64,000 bases of DNA from Symsagittifera roscoffensis (Eukaryota > Xenacoelomorpha > Acoela > Convolutidae). Both the position numbers and the translations under genes were made by a program. Shown piece by piece: positions 23,061 to 34,640 of this stretch. Each line of letters starts with the position of its first letter. Positions within the stretch are counted from its first letter, which is position 1. The notes below the pieces were generated by a model. The model was not told the origin of the DNA. It saw only the letters and a program-made list of their open reading frames with translations, and did no database searches. Where the stretch lies: assembly GCF_963678635.1 (NCBI RefSeq), contig NC_087065.1, positions 13,676,743 through 13,740,742 of the forward strand. Reading direction: 5' to 3'.

Positions 23061-24815
23061 ATGGACAAAAAATTCCAAAATAAAATACGCAAGTTATTTG
23101 AAACCCGTCCAAATCTAGAAAATGAGCTGCTTAAAGGTCACTCGTTATTACTTGAGTTCATTGAGAACAATAGTCGCACCGCAAAAATTGATAATGCTGT
23201 TTACAAATGGAAAATTGTGTTGAAAAATGCTGTTAACGTGAATGAGCACTTAATTAGGTTAGGTGGAAAAACGGAAAATCTTGAAAAAAAATTTTGCTCA
23301 GCAAGATCCTTGGCTTAAGGAAGTAACCGAAATGAACGATAAAAAAATGTATGAAGCTCAGAGTTACAAGATGAGCCTTGAACCATAGTCATTTTCTGCA
23401 GACAGGATTAAGTCTACCTATTTCAAAAGTAGCAACCGATCGGACTAATGATTGGGTAGACTCTGTTAGTTCACAGGCATCTCCTGACGGTGCTAGTGCG
23501 CTAGGTTTGCTGGCCTTCACTCCTGTACCACTTTCGTCAGAACCGACGACTTCCGCCAACCTCGCTCACTCAATAAACACAAGTTATAGTCACAACAATG
23601 GGCACACAGCATTGAGTGACCCTGGAACCCATAGTCATGGACATCGGGTTATGCCTAAATTTGGCAGTGCAAGCATTTTGCCATTGCAAGCTTCTGCTCC
23701 ATCTGTTTCATTCCCAGTTAACAATATGCATTCTAGTGCACAAGTGTTACCACCACCGTCTGCTATTTCTTTACAGACCATGAGTTCAAACATAATTAAT
23801 GGTATTTTGCCAACGGGCAACCGGAATATTTACCTATCCCAGTGTTGCCGGCACAACCCATTATTGGTTTTGTTTCGTTGTCACCTGCATTTGCTGGTGG
23901 TGACTTCTCATCTTCTAGATTAAATCCACCGCCGGTTTTCCTTTCGGCACCTCATTGCCATGCGGCGCCAGTCCAGACTCAACATTAAGTTCCCTTTGTA
24001 CCGCATAGTGTGTCATCCAATATCATCGATTACTTTATAAGTGATACAAACTTATGGCGATTGGCCACTACAACTCCAAAAGTCACGCCTGTTCAGTGTG
24101 GTAATGCTGGAAACGTTTTTTCTAATGTGACAACTGTTGTCCCACCGTGTACCACCGCCGCCCTGTATACTAGTGGTGGGACTGTGTATTTTAATACTCC
24201 GCCAGTTTATCCCCAACTTGCGTCGCATTTTGTCAATTAAACTAATACTGGTTATCAGCCAGTCAGCGAAGATTACGCACCGTCTTCCGCTTATCCGAAC
24301 CAAGGTTGTTCATCGGATTGACCTCTCTCCGCTCGTGAATTGGCGGAATTATTAATGCATAGCCTCAAATAACATCTTCCTGAGTGGAAATTAGCCCAGT
24401 TTGACGGCAACCCGTTAAATTGACAAGAATAGTTTGGTCAGTTTAAGTCCACTGTTGATTCCGCTGTTCTCACAGATGATACAAAATTGACAAAAACACT
24501 CGTCGCAGGCAAAGCAAAAACCGCAATTGCGGAATTTAGTTATAGTGGTGATATGTACAAGAATGCACTGGCCACCTTGCAACGGAAGTTTGGGCAACCA
24601 CACGCTATTGTTGGTGCGCATTTTGATAAGCTGAATACTTTGCTTCACTTTAGATGCACATTTTGGAAAATGTCATTAGTTTCTCCTCTGCCATATCTGG
24701 CCTCGTAGCAATTTTCAAATCATTGTCATTCACCGATGATCTAAAGAGTGTTAAACTGTTAAACCAAGCTGTAATAAACTTCTGCCTAACCTCAAGAGAG
24801 CTTGGTCCATGCATA
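23061..24815 (+). pseudogene. BEL/Pao gag, unit A (broken)
   Basis: Starts at ATG 23061 (MDKKFQNKIRKLFETRPN). Compared with units B and C it lacks the coiled-coil stretch: near 23395 the sequence jumps from the SFSA motif to the TGLS motif, skipping about 450 bp. Pieces of the capsid-like core (FDGNPLN, GKAKTAIAEFSYSGDMY, LQRKFGQPHAIVGAH) are visible at 24400-24640 with frameshifts. Near 24813 another deletion removes the start of the nucleocapsid zinc knuckle. Non-functional. Confidence 0.8.
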
Positions 24816-25617
24816 CATTGTGGAACTGGGCTGTTTTCAAGGAAAAGGATGCTACTCAGCGAACCAAATTTTAGCAGAACAGAATAATATTAAGAGAATG
24901 TTCGGATTGGTTCCGAGTCAATCAATATTGCTGATTTGCAGAATAAACAATCCACAACTAGCACCTATTAAGCCCACTCAATACACCCATGAGGATGTTG
25001 AAGTTATTATAGGACAAGACTACTACCACGCCGTTAGACCCATTGAGTTCGTCTTGGGAGATGATAAAAGCTCATCGTGTTCCGTTTGCCTACCGATAGA
25101 TTGGGTCATAAGTGGTCCGTTGTCGCCGTCCGTTGCTTCTACTTCTTCGTGTTTCAAGTGTGTTGTTCAAGATTCTTCTCTGACCGACCAAATAAAATCC
25201 TGGTAGGAATTGGAATCTTATGGTGCTTTCAAACAAGTCGATGCCCGTTCCACCGCGGATAAACATGCTTTATTCATCCTAAATTCTGAAAACGTTCACA
25301 ATGGCGAAATATACATTGTGCCTATGCTTTGGATTGAGAGAAATGGCAATTGACTATTCCCCGTTGGTACTTCACAGAGCCTGTGGATCAAATTGAGCTC
25401 CACATGTTCGGTTACAGCTCGCAGGACGTTTTCTGTGCAATTCAATTTTTGCGTGCGCGACTCTTGAGTTCGCACAAAACACAAATATCCTTCATCTTTG
25501 GTTGCGCCCTTGAAAGCACTATCTATACCGAAGCTAGAGCTTCAAACTGCTCTGCTCGCCACACGACTGAAAGATGATATACTGACCGCCCTTACTATCA
25601 GCATTAATCATGTCTAC
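24816..25617 (+). pseudogene. BEL/Pao pol, unit A: protease region joined to RNase H, RT deleted
   Basis: The protease-side region (motifs YTHEDVEVIIGQDYY and CLPIDWVISGPL) runs to about 25340. There, after LWIERNG, the sequence jumps directly to the QLTIPRWYFTEPVDQIEL block that precedes RNase H, so the entire reverse transcriptase core is missing (about 1.1 kb relative to unit B). RNase H remnants (FGYSSQDVFCAIQF) follow with frameshifts. It ends where F1 begins. Confidence 0.8.
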
Positions 25618-26734
25618 ATTAACATTTGCTATTACGACGTAGAATTAAAACTCATCGCTATTTCACTGCTAAATCATCAGTGAAGTTTTCAGTTATTTCA
25701 GTTTTGAATCAGTAACAACACTGCTCGTATCAGGGCGAAGTCTGGAATGATCCGACTGCCTTTTAAGATTTATGGAACAGTATAAACATCAAAAATTTAA
25801 ATGTAATAAAATAAAACTAAGATTTAAAAAAATGAGGTTTTTAGTAAAAACATCACCCCATACGTCATAATAAGTAGAAATTGGTAAGTTTTGCTCCTAT
25901 TAACGTATCAATTGTGGTATATAATTTTTCTTGAACAAATTTGGAACGATTTCTAAGACGGATTAAATCTCAGCTTACGCGTTAATACTGCGAAATATAT
26001 CGCGCGTTAATTGTCACAAATTGGCCAAAATGGCCAAAATGGCAATCTTTAAACCCTCATAACTTTACGAAAAATGATCACAGGTGAAATATCTTTTCAA
26101 ATTTAGGCTCAAGACAAAATACGTTTTGAACGATATAAAAAAAATTCCGTCAAAATTGGCTAGGTAAAAAGTTGAAAATTGTCTGAAGAACAAAAAAAAC
26201 CACCCCGAGCACAAATATTCCGTTACTTTCGTTACAAAAAGCAGAACAATCACTTCGCGCGGACAAAATGCTCATCATAGAAAATCAGATTTCATAGAAA
26301 CAATTGTCTGAACTTAGGTTAATAAATATTTTTTTATACAACGATACTTTAGGATCAGTTCTTTTTTGGAATTAAACAACAAAATTTTGGCTATTCTTTT
26401 TACCACAAAAATATATGAAAGTAGCATAGTTAGTTTTTTTATACTATGAAATTTTATGATTAAGAATTATTTCACACTATGAAACTGTACCTTGAGCATT
26501 TTTGCTATATTTTGACATGCAAAAAAAACATAGTTGTGTTTGGAGCTTTTGCTTTTTTTGTTAAAAAAAAATCAATTATTTGGTAACACACAAAAAAAAA
26601 CAGAGTTTAAATGACAGCTAACAAACAGACAATTTTTGTTGGCTACTTGCCTTGTATTGTATTGTATTGTTTTGATTTTTTCCAGAGAATAATATTCAGA
26701 AACGAAATCTTTGTGTTCTGTCAGAAAACCATTA
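25618..26734 (+). repeat. F segment copy 1 (with R1 at 25715-26248)
   Basis: The pol frame stops matching BEL/Pao proteins at about 25617 and continues as TTTGCTATTACGACGTAG, the F start. R1 and the F tail follow, including the AT-rich ATATGAAAGTAGCAT block and CAGAAAACCATTA. It leads directly into the unit B LTR, as F0 does into unit A. Confidence 0.85.
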
Positions 26735-27220
26735 TGTGCAACGCAAATATAAAACAGAGTATAAATGCATATAAAACAAGGCTGCATACCTCAATCGGTT
26801 AGAGCAGCGTGCCAAAAACGCGAGGGTCGACAGTTGGAGTCTGTCTGTTGCCAATGCTTCCCGTGACAGAAAGGAATGATTAAATTTTATACGAAACGAC
26901 CTAATAATAGTTGACCTGGCGTAGGTTCGATTCCCCCACCTGGCCATGTATCCTATTTTAACTGTTTTTCGCTCTAATTTGGTTCAGCCTTGATTAAAGC
27001 TGACTGTCAAATAGAGCAATTTGTCTCAGGGACATTACCGACCGTTTCCGTTGGCTAGCTTGCGCCAATTTGTTTATTGAAGCTGAATTTTGGTGTTATA
27101 TCAGCTTATGCTTTTGGATGAAAGTTATCAAAATTGCCGATAAATTTATATCGCCGTTAATACGAGTTTATTTTTGATTCTTTTTGACTTAAAACTCATC
27201 TTACGGGGACTGAGCGCACT
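26735..27220 (+). mobile_element. BEL/Pao 5' LTR, unit B
   Basis: Colinear with the LTRs at 21343 and 43946, starting near TGTGCAACGCAAATATAAAAC and ending at GGGGACTGAGCGCACT. It has a TATAAAA-like box near 26770. The primer-binding-site-like sequence follows at 27224. No matching 3' LTR exists for this unit, because its 3' end is fused to unit C. Confidence 0.78.
26780..26853 (+). pseudogene. tRNA-Ile-like sequence inside LTR, decayed
   Basis: Same position in the LTR as in the other two copies. The anticodon loop has changed from CTAATAA to CCAAAAA and the T loop from TTCGAGC to TTGGAGT, so neither identity nor the B box is preserved. Confidence 0.7.
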
Positions 27221-27223
27221 TTT

Positions 27224-27241
27224 TGGCGCCCCACAAGGGAC
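27224..27241 (+). promoter_or_regulatory. Primer binding site (candidate)
   Basis: TGGCGCCCCACAAGGGAC begins about four bases after the LTR end. TGGCGCC at this spot is the usual complement of the CCA-ending 3' terminus of a primer tRNA. Unit A has TGGCACC at the equivalent place. The primer tRNA identity was not determined. Confidence 0.6.
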
Positions 27242-28958
27242 CTGCAGCAAAAGCAACATCGAACAAAAATTAGTATCTAGTGTTCCGTCTCCCGTAAAAT
27301 TGATAAACGCAGAAATTGAAGAATTAGAAATTTTTCACTGCTGACGCAGAAGTTGAAGAATTAGAAATTTCCAAGTTCGGAGAAGAGTCTGTCCCTATTC
27401 TTTCAAGGTCAGTTTCTTCCACTCCTGGTGGGAGATCGGAGAGCTCACTTTGTGCTCACTTTCAGCCTAATTCGGCCGATCAGAGTAGAAATCAAAGCAG
27501 CAGTTATTCGGCATCTCAGTTCGATCAGCCGAAGGGAACGATTCAAATTAACAGCCACGGATTCAGGAAGAAATTTAACGGGAAGCAGTGGAGACGACTT
27601 TGCTGTGTCGAAGGTTGTAACAAAAAAATTGCAAAGTGTTGCAGGTTGCTGAGTGGCAGATCTTGTGTTGGAGATCCTGTGTTGCAGATCCTGTGTTGCA
27701 GACTGCTGAGTGGCAGATCCTATGTTGCAGGTTGCTGAGTGGCAGATCGTGTGTTGCAGATTGCTGAGTGCCAGATCCTGTGTTGCAGATTGTTGAGTGA
27801 CAGATCCATTGTTTCAGATCGCTGAGTTCCAGTTGCAGATCCTGTGTTGCAGATTGCTGAGTTGCAGATCGATGGTTTGACAACCCTCAACCGGTGCAGC
27901 CAATCTCCTAATTCTACACAAACTGTAAGACTCGGCTAGTTTTTAAAACTTTCATTTTGTGCAATAAATTTAAATACGATGTAATAGATGTTGAAAAATT
28001 TTCCGCAAGCTAGCACCCTGTTATTTTTCTCAATACTCAAACTTTTTGGACAGTTTTTTTGAGCTGAAAAACCTTGCAATCGGTAATTAGACAATTTACT
28101 TGACATTTTTAATCTGAAACTAACTAAGACGTACTGGACTAGTTTTTTTGGATGGTTTATGACTCGAACCCCTTGTTCAAAACTTTCCGAAAAATTATGT
28201 AGAAAAAAATTTAAAAAAATTGTCAAAAATCCTCAAAAAGTCCCCAGAATTCTGCGAATCTGTGCTGTACTATGACACCAGCCTTATATTCAGTGGTCTG
28301 ATGGCAAAATATTAGGCAAAAAAAAAGAGTTTTTTCATCCTCAGGTTTCTTCCGCGTGTGTTGTTGGAACTTAACCAATTTGCCTGATCCACCTCCCACC
28401 TTTGGTGAAAATGAAAGCCAGTTCGCTTCAAGTTAATCAAATCCGTTTCTGCCTGTCCAATTATTGATTTCGTTGCGTGACAGTAATGTTAAATGATCAG
28501 GTACGGTGATATTAAGTGAGTTAAGGTGAATTCTTTCATTCTCAGCATCCCAGAAGGGCATCCAACATACTTGCTTTACAAAGCCAGGTTTCAGTTTGAA
28601 CTTTAACGCTAGGGACCCTCAGAAAACAATACTGTACTACCTTCATCACTACTTGTCTCACCGTCACGACCTGGTAATTTGGCATGACGCCATTAAAAAC
28701 TCAATAAGTAGGCACCGCAATAACAATAACCGCAAGCTGAGTAGTGAGCAACTTATCAGTTTGTTATTAGGGTATAGGACAAACATTTGTGCGATCGTAT
28801 ACTGTAGACGGAACGGAACCGAGGATATAGTGAAAAGTTTAGTATCAACAGGCATTCTCGTTCTGAACGTCGTCAAAGACTTTATATCTAAGCGTAAGGC
28901 TAAGGAACAGGTAATAATTGAGAAGTACAAAAAGCTTCACCAGCCTCCTTCCCTTTAG
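27242..28958 (+). pseudogene. Extra pre-gag ORF, unit B, split by an insertion
   Basis: The N-terminal part (to [13 protein letters not shown] at about 27625) and the C-terminal part (28401-28958, motifs FTKPGFSLNFNARD, DLVIWHDAIKNSISRH and ILVLNVVKDFISKRK) match unit A but are separated by about 775 bp of unrelated DNA. There is also a small duplication near 27306-27365 where the AEIEELEI and AEVEELEI motifs occur in succession. The C-terminal frame is open for 120 codons here, better preserved than the N-terminal part. Function is unproven; see unit A for the SGNH-like reasoning. Confidence 0.5.
27628..28401. repeat. Insertion with 14-bp-type minisatellite
   Basis: At 27640-27870 variants of GCAGATCCTGTGTT and GCAGATTGCTGAGT alternate, about 16 half-units. 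The remaining 530 bp is AT-rich and unrelated to anything else I recognised. The insertion point is inside the CNK(E) codon context of the pre-gag ORF: unit A reads GTAACAAAGAACCTTTGGTG straight through. Confidence 0.8.
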
Positions 28959-29226
28959 TTAAAGACTCTCCTCCTTCTAAGACGTTATAGCGCTAATCTT
29001 AAAATCCTTAAGACGCGTAAGAAGCGGAACCGCTTACCACTCAAAAGCCTAAAAAGCTATAAAAAACAGACTTCAGGCAGAATCTTTGAGACGCCAAGTT
29101 CCGCCATCTTGTAAACTAATGTTGGTATATTAATGCCATTTTAATTACGTATCAAAACAGTATTTCATTTTATTAATTGGTTTTTCTTTGATGAGCATCC
29201 GAAAACATTGTCATTTTAGGAAAAAC

Positions 29227-31455
29227 ATGGACAAAAAATTCCAAAATTAGATACGCAAGTTATTTGAAACCCGTCCAAATCTAGAAAATGAGCTGCTCAA
29301 AGGTCACTCATTATTACTTGAGTACATTGAGAACAATAGTCGCACCGCAAAAATTGATAATGCTGTTTTCAAATGGAAAATTGCGTCGGAAAAAGCTGTT
29401 AACGTGAATGAGCACGTATTTAGGTTAGGGGGAAAAACGGAAAACCCTGAAAAAAAAATTTTGCTCAGCAAGATCTTTGGCTTAAGAAAGTAACCGAAAT
29501 GACCGAAAAAAAAATGTATGAAGCTCAGAGTTACAAGATGAGCCTTGAACCATCGTCATTTTTTGCAGCCGGCGTTACAGGGAGCAAGGGATATTTACAA
29601 CAAACTAAGTCTGAGACATCCTCACGCTCGCACAAAACAAGAGATTCAGTAGCACAATCATCTGAAAACAGGTCTAAGGTCTCTAATAAGGCTAAAGAAA
29701 GTAAAAAACGTGAGTCACTTACGTCTGATAAATCTGCTTCCACTTGTCATGACTCGACTGTTCACACTATGTCATCATGTGAGAAACGGCAGGAGTTATC
29801 TTTGGTAAATCGACGCCACGAGGAGCTGGAAAGGCAGTATCAATAATCTATAAGACATGAAGAGCAAGAGAACCGTCTTAAGATTGAACAAAGTCAGCTG
29901 GAACCTGAGCAATTGGCTGAAAAAAAAAGCAACTAATTGAAACGGAAATGAAAGCGTTTGAACTTGAGGATAATTCATCTGAGGTTAGCGAGAAGGTAGC
30001 GGAAAGTAACTCGACAGGATTAAGTCAACCTATTTCAAAAATAGCAACTGATCGGACTAATGATTGGGTAGACTATGTTAGTTCACAGGCACCTCCTGAC
30101 GGTGCTAGTGCGCTAGGTTTGCTGGCCTTCACTTTCGTCAGAGCCGACGACTTCCGCCAACCTCGCTCATGCAATAAACGTAAGTTATAGTCACAACCAT
30201 GGGCACACAGCATTGAGTGACCCTGGAACCCATAGTCATGGACATCGGTTATGCCTAAATTTGGCAGTGCAAGCATTTTGCCATTGCAAGCTTCTGCTCC
30301 ATCTGTTTTAGTCCCAGTTATTAATATGCATTCTAGTGCACAAGTGTTACCACCACCGTCTGCTGATTCTTTACAGACCATGAGTTCAAACATAATTAAT
30401 GGTATTTTGCCAACGGGCAACCGGAATCATTACCTGTCCCAGTGTTACCGGTACAACCCATTACTGGTTTTGTTTCGTTGTCACCTGCATTTGCTGGTGG
30501 TGACTTCTCGTATTCTGGAGTAAATCCACCGCCGGTTTTCCTTTCGGCACCTCATTGCCATGCGGCGCCAGTCCGGACTCAACATTAAGTTCCCTTTGTA
30601 CCGCGTAGTGTGTCATCCAATATCATTGATTACTTTATAAGTGATACAAACTTATGGCGATTGGCCACTACAACTCCAAAAGTCACGCATGTTCAGTGTT
30701 GTAATGCTGGAAACATTTTTTCTAATGTGACAACTGTTGTCCCACCGTGTACCACCGCCGCCCTGTATACTAGTGGTGGGACTGTGTATTTTAATACTCC
30801 GCCAGTTCATCCCCAACATGCTCCGCATTTTGTCAATTAAACTAATACTGGTTATCAGCCAGTCAACGAAGATTACGCACCGTCTTCCGCTTATCCGAAC
30901 CAAGGTTATTCATCGGATCGACCTCTCTCCGCTCGTGAATTGGCGGAATTGTTAGTGCATAGCCGCAAATAACTTCTTCCTGAGTTGAAGTTAGCCCAGT
31001 TTGACGGCAACCCGTTAAATTGGCACGAAAAGTTTGGTCAGTTTAAGTCCACTGTTCATTCCGCTGTTCTCACAGATGATACAAAACTGACAAAAACACT
31101 CGTCACAGGCAAAGCAAAAATCGCAATTGCGGAATTTAGTTATAGTCGTGTTATGTACAAGGATGCACTGGCCACCTTGCAACGGAAGTTTGGGCAACCA
31201 CACGCTATTGTTGGTGCGCATATTGATAAGCTGAATACTTTTCCTTCACTTAAGATGCACATTTCGGAAAAGGCCATTGGTTTCTCCTCTGCCATATCTG
31301 GCATCGTAGCAGTTTTCAAATCATTGTCATTCACCGATGATCTAAAGAGTGTTAAGCTTTTAAACCGAGCTGTAATAAAGTTTCGCCTAACCTCAAGAAA
31401 GATTGGTCCATGCATACTGCTAGGCATAATTGGCAGTACCCAACACTCTTAGATT
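29227..31455 (+). pseudogene. BEL/Pao gag, unit B (broken)
   Basis: The ATG at 29227 is followed by a stop at codon 7. Recognisable parts in order: the N-terminal helix-rich part (LFETRPNLENELLKGHS), a charged coiled-coil region (RRHEELERQYQ), a proline/serine-rich linker, and the capsid-like core typical of BEL/Pao Gag at 30985-31450 (FDGNPLNWHEKFGQFKS, LQRKFGQPHAIVGAH, KSLSFTDDLKSVKLLNRA). Several frameshifts and stops interrupt it. The core alone is open for 155 codons. Confidence 0.82.
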
Positions 31456-31599
31456 TTAATAACTGGTTGAAAGAAAAGGCTGAGGGCGTGAGAGATTACG
31501 TGCAATTAACACTAAGGCAAAAAACGCGGAACCGGTTAAGCCAAAAACAACCAAAGTATTTGCAGCCAATAGCAACGTAACTAGTATAGCACAGGATAA

Positions 31600-33521
31600 G
31601 TTTAAGTTTCCGCCGTGCGTTTTGTGTAAGGGTAGTCATGAATTGTGGAACTGTGCTATTTTCAAGGAAAAGGATGCTACTCAGCGAACAAAATTTTAAC
31701 AGAACAGAATAATTTTACGACAATATTCGGATTGATTCCGAGTCAATCAATATTGCTGATTTGTAGAATAAAAAATCCACAATTAGCACCTATTAAGCCC
31801 ACTCAATACACTCATGAGGATGTTGAAGTTATTATAGGACAATACTACTACCACGCCGTTAGACCCATTGAGTTCATCTTGGGAGATGATAAAAATTCAT
31901 CATGTTCCGTTTGCCTACCGATAGATTGGGTCATAGGTGGTCCGTTGCCGCCGTCCGTTGTTTCTACTTCTTCGTGTTTCAAGTGTGTTGTTGATGATTC
32001 TTCTCTGACCGACCAGATAAAATCCTGGTACGAGTTGGAATATTATGGAGCTTTCAAACAAGTCGATGCCCGTTCCGCCGCGGATAAACATGCTTTTTTC
32101 ATCCTAAATTTTGAAAACGTTCACAATGGCGAAAGATACATTGTGCCTATGCTTTGAATTGATAAAAATGTCAGTCTACCAAACAATTATTACTCGTCAC
32201 TCGCGCAATTTTAAACATCGGAGAGAAGGTTAAGTAAAGACTCTGAACTGCACGAAAGATACGCAGACACAATTAGAGAGGACATTAGGAAAGGCTATGT
32301 CGTTGCCGTCGAACCGCATGATCCACGTATGCACCATCTTCTGCACCATCCCGTTGTAAATCCGAATAAGCCGGGTAAGGTGAGCCGAGTCCTTAATGGG
32401 GCTTCTAAATTTCACGGCGCATCCTTAAATAAGTCCTCATTGGTGGGTCTGGATCTACTCGAAAATTTAATTTTTGTACTTTTGCGGTTCCGTCAACACA
32501 AGTACGCCGTCTCCGCGAATATAGAGGGTATGTTCATTCAGGTAGGAGTCCTCGCCCGCGATCAAATTTTCCTCCGTTTTTTGTGGTGGGAGGATACCAC
32601 TCCCGATGTGGTAGTTCACCAGTACACACGCGCCATATATTCGGCGCACGGGATTCGCCTACGTGTGCTATTTTCGCGTTGCAAAAAACACAGCAACAGA
32701 TAATATGTCCACACACCCTGAGGCAGCATCAGTCGTAAACGAAACATTTTACATGGACGATTACTTGGATTCGTTCGAGAACGTCACCCATGTAATTAAA
32801 GTTAGTCGTGATCTGTTTTCGTTACTTAAGTTGAGAGGATTTAATTTCACTAAATTTGTCAGTAATGCTGATGAAATTACTGCAGCAGTGAACCCCGAGG
32901 ATTGCAAAACCTCGTCTTCGCCCATCAAGGAAATATGTAACGGCGCCGAACAATCATCGAACGTCTTAGTTCTTAAGTGGGACCATGTGAAAGACACATT
33001 GGTTGTTAGCAGAGACGTTGATCGTCCTCTCGACAAGGCAATAACTCAACGAACCATCTTGATTTTCGTCTTCTCTGTGTTTGACCCTATTGAGTTAGTA
33101 GCTCCATGCACAGTTACGGCCCGTCTTTTGCTTAAAGTTATTTGAAAAATCAGTGGCCAAAGTTGGGACGACAAATTGCCGGAAGACGTAAGCGATAAAT
33201 TTCTCGAGTGGCACTCCGGTCTCCCTCTCTTAGGGCAATTGACTATTCCCCGTTATTACTTCACAGAGCCGGTGGATCAAATTGAGCTCCTTATGTTCGG
33301 TGACAGCTCGCAGGAAGTTTTCTGTGCGATTCAATTTTTGAGTCCGCGACTCTTGAGTTCGCACAAAACACAAAATATCCTTCACATTTGGTAAAGCTCG
33401 CGTTGCGCCTTTGAAAGCACTATCTATACCGAAGCTAGAGTTTCAAACTGCTCTGCTCGCCACACGACTGAAAGATGATATACTGACGGCCCTTACTATT
33501 AGCATTAATCGTGTGCACATT
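31600..33521 (+). pseudogene. BEL/Pao nucleocapsid knuckle and pol, unit B (PR-RT-RNase H)
   Basis: A CCHC knuckle (CVLCKGSHELWNC, about 31617-31655) is followed by the protease-to-RT region, open for 170 codons. RT starts with NPNKPGKVSRVLNGASKFHG (about 32350). It contains ANIEGMFIQV, where BEL RTs usually have ADIEGMF, and the catalytic box YMDD at 32750-32761. The RNase H approach block IPRYYFTEPVDQIELLMFGDSSQ is at about 33245-33315. Frameshifts occur near 32160, 32650 and 33145. There is no integrase: F2 begins at 33522. Confidence 0.85.
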
Positions 33522-34370
33522 AACATTTGCTATTACGACGTAGAAGTAAAATTCATCGCTATTTCACTGCTAAATCATCATTGAAGTTTTCAGATATTTC
33601 AGTTTTGAATCAGTAACAACACTGCTCGTATCACGGCGAATTCTTGAATGATCCGACTGCTTTTTAAGCTTTATGGAGCATTAAAAACATCAAAAATTTA
33701 AATGTAAAAAAATAAAACTAAAATTTAAAAAAAATGAGGTTTTTAGTAAAAACATCACCCCACACGTCATAATAAGTAGAAAGTGGCAAATTTTGCTCCT
33801 ATTAACGTATCAATTGTGGCATATAAGTTTTCTTGAACAAATTTGGAACAATTTCTAAGACGGAGTAAATCTCAGCTTACGCGTTAATAGTGCGAAATTT
33901 ATTGCACGTTAATTGTCACAAATTGGCGAAAATGGCAATATTTAAACCTCCATAATTTTACAAAAAAAAATCACAGGTGAAATATCTTTTCAAATTTAGG
34001 CTCAAGACAAAATACGTTTTGATTGATATGAAAAAACTCCGTCAAAATTGGCTTGGTAAAAAGTCGAAATTTGTCTGAAGAACAAAAAACCCACTTCGAG
34101 CAAAAATATTCCGTTACTTTCGTTACAAAAGTCAGAACAATCACTTCGCGCGGACAAAAGGCTCATCATAGAATATCAGATTTCATAGAAACAATTGTAT
34201 GAACTTAGGTTAATAAGTATTTTGTTATATAATGATACTTTAGGATCAGTTCTTTTTTGGAATTAAACAACAAAACTTTGGCTATTCTTTTTACCACAAA
34301 AAAAAACAGAGTTTAAATGACAGCTACCAAACAGACAAATTTTTTTGGCGACTTACCTTGTTTTGTATTG
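33522..34370 (+). repeat. F segment copy 2 (with R1 at 33616-34139), tail shortened
   Basis: Same start and same R1 insertion as the other F copies. In the post-R1 part about 260 bp is missing: TTTTTACCACAAAA at about 34290 joins directly to AAAAAACAGAGTTTAAATGACAG. It then ends at TTTGATTTTT and continues as integrase-tail coding DNA. Confidence 0.82.
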
Positions 34371-34640
34371 TATGGTTTTGATTTTTAACACTTTTTGCTG
34401 GCACAACATGCCACAAGCTTTCCTTCGCTTTTACCTGGGGAGCACTTTGACCACAAGAAAAGGTACGTGCAAGCGCAGTCATATGCTAACACGATTTGGT
34501 CTCGTTGGCTTCGAGAAAATTCCTCTCGATGAATAAGCGTGTCAAGTGGCACACTCATTCTGACTCCAATCTTAAGACAGGCGATCTCGTGTGAGTGATT
34601 GAGCCCGATAGTCCGCGTGGGTACTACCCCATCGACCGAA
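34371..34640 (+). pseudogene. BEL/Pao integrase C-terminal fragment, fused to unit C gag
   Basis: It encodes the characteristic tail of BEL/Pao integrase (ATSFPSLLPG-like start, WSRWLRE, NKRVKWHTHSD, then PRGYYPIDRI), across two frames. At about 34640 the sequence switches from DRI-coding DNA into GGGAAAAACGG, which is gag sequence of the next unit (compare 29429). The LTR, pre-gag ORF and gag start that should lie between are deleted. Confidence 0.8.

Noticed and set aside
27575-27883. Repeated SATQDLQ-type peptide on the minus strand
   Set aside because: It is a translation of the minisatellite inserted in unit B.
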